Below, piece after piece: positions 10,293 to 18,288 of a stretch of DNA of 64,000 bases; position 1 is the first letter of the stretch, and each line of letters opens with the position of its first letter. Source of the stretch: a bacterium (lineage in GTDB: Bacteria; Planctomycetota; Planctomycetia; Pirellulales; Pirellulaceae). The stretch is taken from positions 1 to 64,000 of the forward strand of contig JAUIGN010000045.1 in NCBI GenBank assembly GCA_030430075.1, written 5' to 3'. The position numbers and the translations under genes were made by a program. The notes beneath the pieces were generated by a model, which did no database searches, was not told the origin of the DNA, and worked only from the letters and a program-made list of their open reading frames with translations.

Positions 10293-10843
10293 GATACCCT
10301 CCGACTCGGTCAATTATGACACTCTCTCGCGTAGCGAATGAAACGTCTGCCGACAGATGAGATTATGGAATCGGACCAAGCGAAGTGACCGTCCGACAAA
10401 CCTGCTGGCTGGAGCAGGACAGTTGACCATCGGCCGGTCCTCTCGAAACCCACCGCTGACGCAAGCAGCGCGCCAATCCGGCAGTCCGCAGCAACGGCAA
10501 CCAGCCAGGCGGCGGGGGTGTCGCCAGCTGGGCGCGGCTGCACGACAAGGCAATCGAGCTGCCTTGCGTGCGTTTCGGGGCTGATTTGCGAGCGATTCCG
10601 CCCGTTCCAGGCAACTTGGCTGGTCGCCGTCCACCGGTGCCCGATCACCCACGCATTTAAGGAAAAGGCCGGCCAGTCGGCCCCGTTCGATCGGCAATGC
10701 AAGACGACAGCAGCTGCAGAATTCAACCATCCACCGCAGCCTGTGCCGCGTTTTGCGACCCTGCACCAGTGACCGTGTCCGCACGACGCATCGCAGCCGC
10801 CCCCCCATTTCAAGCGAGCGGTTTCCGGTCGAGAGGTTTCCGG

Positions 10844-11287
10844 TCAGGCGCTCTTGATCTCAAATATCGCCTCGACTTCGACCGCCGCCCCGGTCGGCAA
10901 CGCGGCAAATCCCAGGGCGCTACGCGCATGGTAGCCATCGCCCTCCTTGCCGAAGATCTCATGGAGCAGGTCAGACGCGCCGTTGATGACCAGGTGCTGG
11001 TCCGTGAAATCGGGCGCCGAGTAAACACAGCCCAGCAGTTTGATCACCTTGAGTCCGTTCAGCGTCCCGTGCACGTGGTGGACCGACTGCAAAATCTTGA
11101 TTGCGCAGTCTTTGGCCCCTTCGTACCCCTGTTCGACCGACAGCCCGCCCCCCAGTACGCCCTTCAGATCGCTGGTATGGCCTGACGTGATCAGATGATT
11201 CCCGGAACGGATGCAGAGATTCAAGTAGCCCGGCTTCTGTTCCGGGAATGTCACACCAAGCTCTAACGCGCGCTGTTCAGCGTCCAT
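10844..11287 (-). CDS. ridA: RidA/YjgF/UK114 family protein
   Basis: 147 residues covering the whole chorismate-mutase-like RidA fold, with the typical GYLNLCIRSGNHLITSGHTS start and the VEVEAIFEIKSA end. RidA proteins hydrolyse reactive enamine/imine intermediates such as 2-aminoacrylate released by PLP enzymes. This member is of the longer subfamily in which the canonical catalytic Arg is not obvious, so deaminase activity is not assured. The ATG at 11287 has AAAGGA about 6 nt upstream. It lies 300 bp downstream of the DAHP synthase gene on the same strand. Confidence 0.88.
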   Translation of the reverse strand: MDAEQRALELGVTFPEQKPGYLNLCIRSGNHLITSGHTSDLKGVLGGGLSVEQGYEGAKDCAIKILQSVHHVHGTLNGLKVIKLLGCVYSAPDFTDQHLVINGASDLLHEIFGKEGDGYHARSALGFAALPTGAAVEVEAIFEIKSA

Positions 11288-11587
11288 GTCGGGTCCTTTA
11301 TCTGGAAGATCTCAAGTCACGAAGGCCGGCATTCTATCACTCGGCGGGCAGGCTGCGAACAGGCGTGACGGGCGATGCCGTCGTGAAATCGTCACCGTTC
11401 GCGTCGCGACCGTGGCGAACAGGAATCCGTTGACGACAGTTCCTGCGCGATGCCAGGCGGCATTCCGTCATGCACAGCATGACCTACAACGAGGCGAAGG
11501 CACACCGGCTGGACTTCGCCTGATGCTCGACGGCTACCACCAGGTAGTAATCGGTGGTTCGTTCTTGACCGGGCGAGCGGCCGGCAC

Positions 11588-12631
11588 TCACCGCCCGGCC
11601 GCAACCGCTTCCGCCGCATGGATCTGCAGCCCAACCGCCTCGGCGACCTTGCGGCACTTCTCCATCGTCGCCGCGAACTGCTCGAAGTTCAGTGATTGGT
11701 AGCCGTCGCTGAGCGCGGTTTCCGGATCGGGATGAACTTCCAGGATCAGGCCGTCCGCGCCGGCGGCGACCGCGGCGGCCGCCATGTCCGGAACGAGGTA
11801 GGTGTGGCCCGTCCCGTGGCTCGGATCGATGACCACGGGCAAGTGGGTCTTCTGGTGCAGGTAGGGGACACTGGCCAGCGGAAGCGTGAACCGCGTGTGT
11901 CCTTCGAACGTACGAATCCCCCGTTCGCAGAGCATCACATTGGGATTCCCCTCGTTCAGGATGTACTCGGCGGCCAGCAGCAGCTCGTCCATCGTCGCGC
12001 TCGCGCCCCGCTTCAAGAGCACTGCGCGGTGGCTCTTACCGACCGCCTCGAGTAACCGGTAGTTTTGCATGTTTCGTGCCCCCACCTGCAAGACGTCGGC
12101 GTAGTCGCTGACCAGGTCGACGTCATCGGTCGACATCACCTCGGTCACCAGGGCCAACCCCGTTTCTTCGCGAGCCAACGCCATCAGTTTCAGCCCCTCC
12201 TCCTTCATCCCCTGGAAACTGTAGGGGCTGGTCCGCGGCTTGAAAGCGCCGCCCCGGAGTGCCGTCGCGCCCGCTGCTTTGACCGCGTGGGCCGTACGGA
12301 CAATCTGTTCCTCGCTCTCCACGGAACAGGGACCGGCGATCACCCCCAGCATGCCGGCACCAACCTGCAGGCTGCCGGCGGTCACCATCGTCGGCTCCGG
12401 CTTCACCTCGCGACTGGCCACCTTGTAAGGAGCGAGGATGGGAACAACTTCCGAAACGCCGGCACCGCTCTCCAATGCCTCTTTCATTTCTTCACGCTTG
12501 TCACCGATCGCAGCGATCACGGTCCGCTCCGTCCCCTCAATGACGTGCGACTTGAGGCCCAATGCCTCAACCCGTTCGACCGCGTGGCTGATCTGGTCCG
12601 GCGTGGCATCTTTCTTCATGACGACGATCAT
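11588..12631 (-). CDS. aroF: 3-deoxy-7-phosphoheptulonate (DAHP) synthase, type I-beta with ferredoxin-like regulatory domain
   Basis: 347 residues. Residues 1-70 ([20 protein letters not shown]) form the ferredoxin-like regulatory domain found in Thermotoga-type DAHP synthases, where it mediates Tyr/Phe feedback. The rest is the TIM barrel that condenses phosphoenolpyruvate with erythrose-4-phosphate, the first step of the shikimate pathway ([43 protein letters not shown] are all present). The start at 12631 is preceded by CAGGAG at good spacing; an in-frame ATG further upstream would add unrelated residues. The 5' leader carries an aromatic-rich peptide and a terminator (12727-12920), so the gene is predicted to be controlled both by attenuation and by feedback. 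Confidence 0.95.
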   Translation of the reverse strand: MIVVMKKDATPDQISHAVERVEALGLKSHVIEGTERTVIAAIGDKREEMKEALESGAGVSEVVPILAPYKVASREVKPEPTMVTAGSLQVGAGMLGVIAGPCSVESEEQIVRTAHAVKAAGATALRGGAFKPRTSPYSFQGMKEEGLKLMALAREETGLALVTEVMSTDDVDLVSDYADVLQVGARNMQNYRLLEAVGKSHRAVLLKRGASATMDELLLAAEYILNEGNPNVMLCERGIRTFEGHTRFTLPLASVPYLHQKTHLPVVIDPSHGTGHTYLVPDMAAAAVAAGADGLILEVHPDPETALSDGYQSLNFEQFAATMEKCRKVAEAVGLQIHAAEAVAAGR

Positions 12632-12726
12632 CGAGAAAATCTCCTGCGTAACGAATTGTGATGGTAGTTTGGCAATCATTTGCGTGTCCTGGAGAAACAG
12701 GCCCCGCCGGTACATTCCCCAGGAGC

Positions 12727-12763
12727 AAAAAAAAAGCCCCGAGGAGTGGGTCCTCAGGGCTTT
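12727..12763 (-). terminator. intrinsic terminator in the aroF leader (attenuator)
   Basis: On the minus strand, bases 12763-12751 pair with 12745-12733: a 13-bp stem including one G-U wobble and a 5-nt loop. The 3' side of the stem runs into nine consecutive U (12735-12727). It lies between the leader peptide stop (12789) and the aroF start (12631). A strong terminator between promoter and gene, and not after a gene, marks it as an attenuator. Confidence 0.9.
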
Positions 12764-12788
12764 GGAAAGATCCTAGATTGGATCGAGG

Positions 12789-12863
12789 CTAAATACCTCC
12801 TCCGGCCCTTCGTCCCCGAAGGCTAAAAAAGAACCAGAAATAGGTATAAAAGTAATTTCGCAT
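12789..12863 (-). CDS. aromatic amino acid leader peptide (24 aa) of the aroF attenuator
   Basis: ATG at 12863, TAG at 12789-12791. Residues 4-13 read YFYTYFWFFF, so nine of ten are aromatic: three Tyr, five Phe, one Trp. The end is SLRGRRAGGGI. Immediately after the aromatic run, CCTTCG (12822-12817) and CGAAGG (12812-12807) can form a 6-bp hairpin with a 4-nt loop. AGGGC (12809-12805) can instead pair with GCCCT (12760-12756) in the 5' arm of the terminator, and GCC plus GAGGAG (12806-12797) can pair with its 3' arm. This is the arrangement of classical ribosome-stalling attenuators such as pheL and trpL. The ribosome binding site is weak (GAGACGGA). The sequence is unambiguous; the mechanism is inferred. 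Confidence 0.88.
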   Translation of the reverse strand: MRNYFYTYFWFFFSLRGRRAGGGI

Positions 12864-12892
12864 CGGTCCGTCTCTGAGTGCAACTTGGCCTT

Positions 12893-12920
12893 ATTATGAG
12901 CCCACCCCAACAATTTGCAA
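12893..12920 (-). promoter_or_regulatory. sigma-70-like promoter of the aroF leader
   Basis: On the minus strand TTGCAA (12920-12915) is separated by 16 bp from CATAAT (12898-12893). Transcription would begin around 12886, about 23 nt before the leader peptide ATG. The match to TTGACA/TATAAT is good, and the position fits the attenuator model. Confidence 0.6.
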
Positions 12921-13157
12921 GGCCCAATCAAGGCCGCGTGTGGGGCCGTTCTCTGGCGGCCGACCTGCCACATCGGGTATCTCCCACACCAGAACACATG
13001 CCGGGCATGACGAAACGCGGCCCTCAGCTTCGCCCCACACGGTCGCCGGCAGGACACTTTTCACTCAACCCGCCTGTCCGTCAGAATAGCCGGTCGTGTA
13101 CCCGCGAACCGATCCCGCCAACCCACCACCACTGTCCGTGCACCAGGAGCCCACCGG

Positions 13158-13487
13158 ATGCCCGCCTATATCATTGACCGCCAAGAGTGCTCGCACCACG
13201 AGATCTTCCCGGGGGTGACGATCGACACCTTGGCCGGCGAGGGACTAATGCTGTCGTATGTTACCTTCGAGCCGCACGCGGTCGTTGAAGACCACAATCA
13301 CCCTCACGAACAGATGGGGTTACTCCTGGAAGGTGAATTGACGTTCACGATCGGCGGCGAAACCCAAGTGGTTCGACCGGGCCAGATGTGGCGGATTCCC
13401 GGAAACGTGATGCACGGTTGCCAGGCCGGTGATCAGGGCGCCAAAGCGCTCGACGTCTTCCACCCAATTCGCAAAGACTACCTCTAA
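13158..13487 (+). CDS. small single-domain cupin protein
   Basis: 109 residues with both cupin motifs: the metal-binding H-x-H-x3-E-x6-G pattern (EDHNHPHEQMGLLLEGELTF) and the second motif ending in PGNVMHGCQAG. It is a double-stranded beta-helix metal-binding protein of undetermined substrate, the same size as standalone cupins. CAGGAG lies 9 nt upstream of the ATG. It is transcribed divergently from the aroF leader, with about 240 bp between the two starts. A degenerate REP-like copy begins about 13 bp after its stop. Confidence 0.85.
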   Translation: MPAYIIDRQECSHHEIFPGVTIDTLAGEGLMLSYVTFEPHAVVEDHNHPHEQMGLLLEGELTFTIGGETQVVRPGQMWRIPGNVMHGCQAGDQGAKALDVFHPIRKDYL

Positions 13488-13499
13488 CGCGGATTACAC

Positions 13500-13590
13500 A
13501 TCAGCCGCTGCGTGCTAGGCCAGGTTCCGTTGATCGCAGAGCCAGTTGATTGCGATGCAAATGATCGCAGAGCCCGTTGGTTGCAACGCA
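13500..13590 (+). repeat. degenerate REP-like repeat
   Basis: It contains CATCAGCCGCTGCGTGCTA and GTTCCGTTGATCGC, matching the head and middle of the dispersed element. It then carries a short internal duplication of GATCGCAGAGCC. It starts 13 bp after the cupin stop codon. Confidence 0.5.
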
Positions 13591-13620
13591 AATCGAACGC
13601 CAAGGGGTCCCGGCCTCCAC

Positions 13621-13735
13621 CTACAGCTCGGGCGCGGGTCTCCACCCCCACTGCTCGGCGCGGGTCTCCGACCCCACTGCTCGGCGCGGGTCTCCGACCC
13701 CGCCGAAACCGCCGACCGAAGGTCTCCAATCCCGA
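13621..13735 (-). repeat. GC-rich dispersed repeat with three minisatellite units
   Basis: Read on the minus strand it contains TCGGCGGTTTCGGCGGGGTC followed by three spaced copies of GGAGACCCGCGCC(C/G)AGC. The same core recurs at 17715 and 46563 on the plus strand. It is intergenic, and the possible peptides are not convincing. Confidence 0.7.
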
Positions 13736-14017
13736 CCTTGCCCAACACTTCCGAGGTCGCAGCACCACCACGTCGATCGGAATTCTCGCCGAGTACCACA
13801 AGGTGGAAGCGTGGAAGCACCGTCCGGCGACGGTTCCTTCGGATGAAGTTCGGCAGTGCCTCGCCGGCCGCCCCAAACGTCATGCCGTGCCTGACGCAAC
13901 ACTTCCTGTCTCTCGCACGAACGATGCATCAACAACCCGGGCCCCTATCCTGCGGACCGGCCCATTCTGCGATCTGCCGGCGACCTCATTTCGGCGAGAG
14001 GGTTCATCCTTCGCCTC

Positions 14018-14084
14018 CAACCACCACCCTCCAACCACCACCCCACAACCACCGTCCTCCAACCACCACCCCACAACCACCCCA
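14018..14084 (+). repeat. CCAACCACCACCC minisatellite
   Basis: About four imperfect copies of a 13-18-bp C/A-rich unit (CTCCAACCACCACCC and CCACAACCACC) lie in a gene-free interval. There is no coding signal. The rest of 13735-14573 shows nothing I can assign. Confidence 0.6.
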
Positions 14085-14573
14085 CTTGGCGATTCCTCGA
14101 TTGTCCTCGTCCGCCTTGATTGCTAGAGTTACGGCATGGCAACGACTCTGCCATGTTCGTGTTGACGATGTTTATTTTTGGTGAGCCGATAAAAAGTCCC
14201 CATGGGATCCAGAATTCGGTCGGGTTCGCGCGTACAGCTATCGCTCTGTGGCGATCAGCCACGGCCTCCGGTAGATCACGCTCCTCTCGACCCAGGTTCC
14301 CCCGTATTGACTGCGGGCTTTCTCAAAATTCATCGCCACGGCATTGCGGTGGAGGAGTTGTCATTTTTTTGCCTCCGTTGATTCGCCTGCTGCGGTCAAG
14401 CGCGGTGGACACCGAATTTCGACAAGAAGTGTCGGAACCGTTCCGTCCCCCGTTCGCTCCGCGAGAGTCGCTCAGTTTCTGGCGGGGAAGCGGTAACCAG
14501 CACCGAACGTTCCGTCCCGCGGTTTTGAGGGTGTCCAAGGGCCGGTCGCCAGTCCTGCACCTGCAACCATCCC

Positions 14574-15410
14574 ATGTCCGATGTGGTCAGCAAATCCGCT
14601 CGACTGCTGCAATCGATCCGAGACCTCGGCAGCTGTGCCGTGGCGTTCTCCGCTGGGGTCGATAGCACGGTCGTCGCCAAAGCGGCAGCCCTCGCGCTGG
14701 GCCAACAAGCGGTCGCTGTGACTGCGGTGAGCCCCAGCCTGGCCACCGGCGAGCTGGAACAGGCGCGTGCGCTGGCCCGGCAGATCGGGATTCGCCACGA
14801 GACCATTGCGACCCAGGAATTTGACAACGACGAGTATCTGCGCAACCGGGCGGACCGCTGTTACCACTGTAAGACCGAACTCTACAGCCAGATCGACAAC
14901 ATCATCGACCGACTCGGCGTGCAGGTGGTGCTCAACGGCGCGAATGTCGATGATACAGCCGACTATCGCCCGGGCCTGCAAGCAGCCGCCGAACATCACG
15001 TGCGGAGCCCGCTGGCCGACTGCGGCTTCGGCAAAGCAGACGTCCGCGAGTTAGCCGCGTATTGGGAACTGCCCGTCTGGAATAAGCCTGCGTCGCCCTG
15101 TCTGGCCAGCCGAATCGCGTATGGCGAAGAGGTCACCGTCGATCGGCTGGAGATGGTCGATCGGGCCGAACAGTTCCTGCGTGGTGCCGGCTTCTCCGTT
15201 GTTCGCGTTCGCTATCACAAGGGCGATCTGGCCCGGATTGAATTGCCACCGGCTGAACTCGAGCAGCTCGCCGACGACCGCTTGCGTAACGAGTTGGTCG
15301 CCCACTTGCAGGAACTGGGGTTTCGTTTTATCGCCCTGGACCTGGAAGGATTTCGCAGCGGCAGCCTGAACTCCGTCCTGCCGTTGGACACACTCCAGCG
15401 TCGTCCGTAA
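14574..15410 (+). CDS. larE: ATP-dependent sacrificial sulfur transferase LarE-like (PP-loop family)
   Basis: 278 residues. The N-terminal PP-loop SAGVDST binds ATP. A CxxC (Cys96, Cys99 in RADRCYHCKTELY) and a third Cys (Cys176 in PCLASRIAYG) are present. In lactate-racemase maturation, LarE converts the carboxylates of the pyridinium precursor to thiocarboxylates. Lactobacillus LarE sacrifices a single Cys, whereas three-Cys relatives such as the Thermotoga one hold an iron-sulfur cluster and can recycle sulfur. The cysteine pattern here fits the latter. No larA, larB or larC is nearby, so it may act elsewhere or serve another thiolation. Confidence 0.9.
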   Translation: MSDVVSKSARLLQSIRDLGSCAVAFSAGVDSTVVAKAAALALGQQAVAVTAVSPSLATGELEQARALARQIGIRHETIATQEFDNDEYLRNRADRCYHCKTELYSQIDNIIDRLGVQVVLNGANVDDTADYRPGLQAAAEHHVRSPLADCGFGKADVRELAAYWELPVWNKPASPCLASRIAYGEEVTVDRLEMVDRAEQFLRGAGFSVVRVRYHKGDLARIELPPAELEQLADDRLRNELVAHLQELGFRFIALDLEGFRSGSLNSVLPLDTLQRRP

Positions 15411-15577
15411 GCGGGACATCATTCCAGCCAACCCGGCTCCCAGTGGCGGCAACCGTTGTCAGGGACTGCGAATCGTCACATACTTGAGACGTACGGTTTC
15501 ATTCGCGCGGCCCACCCGTGCCGCAGACCAGTTTTCTTGCCGGGCAGGGCGTCGCCGGCTGCCGGGATTCCAGAACG

Positions 15578-17230
15578 ATGTCCAGTCCTGACCCGCAACC
15601 TGCCCGCTCGCAACCGCCAGCCAATCTGACGGGCCGCCGCCTGGGAGACTACCACCTGATTCGTCGCCTGGGGCGCGGCGGGATGGCGGAGGTCTACCTG
15701 GCCGAGCAAGGTTCGCTGCGCCGCCAGGTGGCGTTCAAGGTGCTGCGGTCCACGCTGGCCAAGGAAGAAGCCTACGTACGCCGCTTCCACAATGAAGCCC
15801 AGGCAGCCGCGGCACTGGTCCATGCCAACATCGTGCAGATCTATGAAGTCGGTTGCCTGGAAGGCATCCACTTCATCGCACAAGAATACGTGGCCGGCAA
15901 GAATCTGATGCAGTTACTGGCCCGCAAAGGGCCGCTGGATGTGACGCTGGCGGTCAACATTCTGCGGCAGATCGCAGCCGCTCTGCACCGGGCCGGCCAA
16001 CGAGGGGTCACGCACCGCGACATCAAGCCGGAAAATGTGCTGCTGGCGACCACCGGCGAAGTCAAGGTGGCCGACTTCGGACTGGCCCGCGTCACCAGCA
16101 GCGACGGCAAGGTCGACCTGACGCAAGTCGGCATCACGATGGGGACGCCCCTGTTCATGAGCCCCGAACAGATCGAAGGTGGCAACATCGACCCCCGCAG
16201 TGATCTCTACTCGCTCGGCGTGACCGCCTACCAGATGCTGGCGGGCCGGCCGCCGTTCGAAGGTGACACACCGCTGAGCGTTGCAGTCCAACACCTGAAC
16301 AACGAACCGAAATCGTTGGCCAGGTGGCGACCGGACCTCGACCCGTCTCTGATCGCCATCATCCATCAACTGTTGCAGAAAAAGCCCGAGGAACGGTACC
16401 AATCTGCGGCCCAACTGCTAGGCGACCTGCGAGGACTGCAGATCGCCGGGCTGGACGAGCAGTGGCCGGTCGAGGTGGACGAGTGGACCACGCCGGAGGT
16501 GCTCATTACGAGCAACCAGAAGGCGGCCGCCACGCAGCGATTGCAGACCGTCATGATGGCTGAAACCAATGTCCTCCCCAAGACCAAGGAGGGGCCGAAG
16601 CGCCTGGTCTGGCCCGTAATGGCGTGGTCGGCCTTGGCTCTGCCGATCGCCGCGGCCGGGGGCGGCCTGGTCGCCTGGCTGACGCAACCCACCCCGCTGC
16701 TCGACACGGCAACCGCTGCTGCGGATGTCATCGAGCGGCAGGAATCGGTCGGCGCGCAGTTTGATTACGCACGGCAGTTGTGGACGGTCGCCGCCTTTGA
16801 AAGCGTACTTGAACATTTCCCACCCGCGGAGAGCCGCGAAAACGAGCTGTACGGATTTCGAGCGAAACTGCAGTTGGCCTATCTGCTGGAACCCGACAAT
16901 CCTGACGCCGCGATGAACTACTACGCCGAGCTTGCGGCACAGGACCTGGACTGGCAACTGCGGGCCTTCGGGATGATCGGTGTGGCCAACCTGCATTCCC
17001 GCTCGGGAGATCGCGCCGCGGCCGCCCGGAGCGTCGACGGAGTGGCCGATGTGTTGGCCCAGGAAGAGCAAATCTACACGGGCAACCGGCAGGAGTGGCA
17101 TGCCCGCTGGACACAACGGCTGGACCCCGCCTTGCGCGAAGACCTGTCCAGCGCGCTCCGCAGCCGCCTCCCGGACAACAGCGCCACACGCCCCGCCCGC
17201 CCGCTGGGAAGTCGCCCGGCCGGGAGTTGA
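15578..17230 (+). CDS. Ser/Thr protein kinase, membrane-anchored
   Basis: 550 residues. The kinase domain (about residues 24-290) has an intact glycine loop LGRGGMAEV, VAFKVL lysine, HRDIKPENVLL catalytic loop, DFGLA and APE-region MSPEQ, so it should be active. A membrane helix follows around residues 345-370 (MAWSALALPIAAAGGGLVAW), and then a roughly 170-residue helical tail with TPR-like character. The ATG at 15578 puts the kinase near the N-terminus. Such kinases are abundant in planctomycetes and could feed FHA proteins such as the activator at 7757-9796; that link is conjecture. Confidence 0.93.
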   Translation: MSSPDPQPARSQPPANLTGRRLGDYHLIRRLGRGGMAEVYLAEQGSLRRQVAFKVLRSTLAKEEAYVRRFHNEAQAAAALVHANIVQIYEVGCLEGIHFIAQEYVAGKNLMQLLARKGPLDVTLAVNILRQIAAALHRAGQRGVTHRDIKPENVLLATTGEVKVADFGLARVTSSDGKVDLTQVGITMGTPLFMSPEQIEGGNIDPRSDLYSLGVTAYQMLAGRPPFEGDTPLSVAVQHLNNEPKSLARWRPDLDPSLIAIIHQLLQKKPEERYQSAAQLLGDLRGLQIAGLDEQWPVEVDEWTTPEVLITSNQKAAATQRLQTVMMAETNVLPKTKEGPKRLVWPVMAWSALALPIAAAGGGLVAWLTQPTPLLDTATAAADVIERQESVGAQFDYARQLWTVAAFESVLEHFPPAESRENELYGFRAKLQLAYLLEPDNPDAAMNYYAELAAQDLDWQLRAFGMIGVANLHSRSGDRAAAARSVDGVADVLAQEEQIYTGNRQEWHARWTQRLDPALREDLSSALRSRLPDNSATRPARPLGSRPAGS

Positions 17231-17318
17231 CAACATTCGGCCCCCCCTTCAAAATGGCGGTTTGGAAGTCGCCACCCGGCACTTCCCGGTGTGCATCGCG
17301 TCTACACGCACCCGCCAC

Positions 17319-17391
17319 GCCCCCTTCGTCTAGTGGCCTAGGACTCCGGATTCTCAGTCCGGCAACAGGGGTTCGACTCCCCTAGGGGGTA
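17319..17391 (+). tRNA. tRNA-Glu (anticodon CTC)
   Basis: 73 nt, fully foldable. The acceptor stem GCCCCCT pairs with AGGGGGT (a G-U at the first pair, as in several bacterial tRNA-Glu). The D arm is GTCT/AGGAC. The anticodon arm is CCGGA-TTCTCAG-TCCGG with anticodon CTC. The T arm is GGGG-TTCGACT-CCCC. The discriminator is A and CCA is not encoded. Confidence 0.95.
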
Positions 17392-17404
17392 CTGACAACA
17401 AGCC

Positions 17405-17440
17405 GAAAACGTCGGGAAATAAGACGTTTTCCGCTTTTTT
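17405..17440 (+). terminator. intrinsic terminator after tRNA-Glu
   Basis: GAAAACGTC (17405-17413) pairs with GACGTTTTC (17423-17431) over a 9-nt loop. After CGC come six T (17435-17440). It lies 13 bp past the tRNA 3' end. Confidence 0.85.
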
Positions 17441-17467
17441 AGTAGGGTGTTGGTGCAATTGCCCGGA

Positions 17468-17533
17468 TGATTCATCTGCCGTTGGGCGTTCGCCCACCTT
17501 TCCGTTGATTGCCGATCGAACCGGACGCCGTCC
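17468..17533 (+). repeat. REP-like repeat, 5' part
   Basis: ATTCATCTGCCGTTGGGCG then CCGTTGATTGCCGATCGAAC, matching head and middle of the dispersed element. The tail is replaced by the minisatellite that follows. Confidence 0.65.
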
Positions 17534-17549
17534 CATATTTTGTTTGGCA

Positions 17550-17643
17550 AGCGTTGTGCGCGGGTGGGGCGGTGAATGCTGTGCGCAGGTCGGGCGGTGG
17601 GCGTTGTGCGCGGGGCGGGCGGTGAGCGTTGTGCGCGGGTCTC
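17550..17643 (+). repeat. 25-bp tandem repeat, about 3.7 copies
   Basis: The unit begins GCGTTGTGCGCGGG and ends GGGCGGTGA, with small variations. It lies in the gene-free interval 17441-17960. Confidence 0.7.
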
Positions 17644-17714
17644 CTTCCCCGCACTTGGCTCGACCGCAGGTCTCCCCCGTGTATCGACCGCGTTGCTGCC
17701 GTGGCCGAGTGGAA

Positions 17715-17816
17715 GGGAGACCTGCGGTCGGCGGTTTCGGCGGGGTCAGAGACCCGCGCCGAGCAGGGTCGTACCGAGCAGGGTCGTACCGAGCAGGGTC
17801 GCGCCGAGCAGTGGCG
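17715..17816 (+). repeat. GC-rich dispersed repeat with 15-bp minisatellite
   Basis: The core GCGGTCGGCGGTTTCGGCGG followed by GAGACCCGCGCCGAGCAG matches the copies at 13621 and 46563. It is followed by three direct copies of a 15-bp unit, GAGCAGGGTCGTACC. Confidence 0.75.
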
Positions 17817-17968
17817 CTCGCGGCTCCGCTTACTCCTGGTTCTGGTCTTTCTTGGCTGCTCCGCCGAGCGGAATGGTGGCCACGCAGAAACCCACGACAG
17901 CCCCCCCTTGTGTTTGATGCCGGGTTCGCCTCAGCAAATTACTGCCCTGTCTCAAATCAATCTATAAT

Positions 17969-18286
17969 GAGCAAGCGCTCACCCATTTCATTGACCTCGC
18001 CAAAGAAGTCGAACCGCCTGCAGATGGCATCCTGACCCGCACGCTCTTCAATGACGACAACCTGAAGGTGGTGATCTTCGGATTTGGTCGGGGCGAGGAG
18101 CTTTCCGAACACACGGCGTCGATGCCTGCCATTCTGCACTTCCTCCAAGGTGAAGCAGCACTGACACTTGGTGATGATGCCGTCGAGACCCGGCCAGGTA
18201 CATGGATTCACATGAATGCGAATATGGAACACAGCGTCAAGACAAAGACGCCGGCCATCATATTGCTGCTGTTGCTGAAGAAATAA
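17969..18286 (+). CDS. cupin protein with uncertain, possibly frameshifted start
   Basis: The reading frame gives a compact cupin of about 100 residues: FIDLAKEVEPPADGILTRTL, then SMPAILHFLQGEAALTLGDD, then WIHMNANMEHSVKTKTPAII. No ATG, GTG or TTG precedes the domain in frame; the first GTG (18068) lies inside it. An ATG at 17967 sits exactly where the start should be but is one base out of frame, as if one base were missing just after it. A TATAAT overlaps the same ATG. It could be a frameshifted gene, a sequencing error, or a start at a rare codon. The next gene begins 3 nt after its stop, so they form a two-gene unit. Confidence 0.7.
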   Translation, partial: EQALTHFIDLAKEVEPPADGILTRTLFNDDNLKVVIFGFGRGEELSEHTASMPAILHFLQGEAALTLGDDAVETRPGTWIHMNANMEHSVKTKTPAIILLLLLKK

Positions 18287-18288
18287 CG

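Larger units (their letters stand above)
9797..10843. other. 1-kb gene-free interval
   Basis: Several long open frames exist on both strands, but they overlap one another and none resembles a protein family. The identifiable content is a partial REP-like copy (10047-10117) and a long perfect hairpin (10259-10292). Confidence 0.5.

Noticed and set aside
10310-10813. Two overlapping open frames of about 165 codons on the minus strand
   Set aside because: They overlap each other in different frames, show no family resemblance, are Arg/Cys/Trp-rich as expected of GC-rich non-coding DNA, and lack ribosome binding sites.
12773-13057. 94-codon minus-strand open frame over the aroF leader
   Set aside because: It is in a different frame from the leader peptide, and the promoter would lie inside it; the short aromatic leader explains the region much better.
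14150-14210. TTGACG followed by GATAAA as a possible promoter before larE
   Set aside because: The spacing of about 20 bp is too long and the position is about 400 bp from the gene; not reliable enough to annotate.
17319-17960. tRNA-Glu with downstream repeats as a possible genomic-island attachment site
   Set aside because: No integrase, no duplicate of the tRNA 3' end, and the downstream repeats belong to families found elsewhere in the window.
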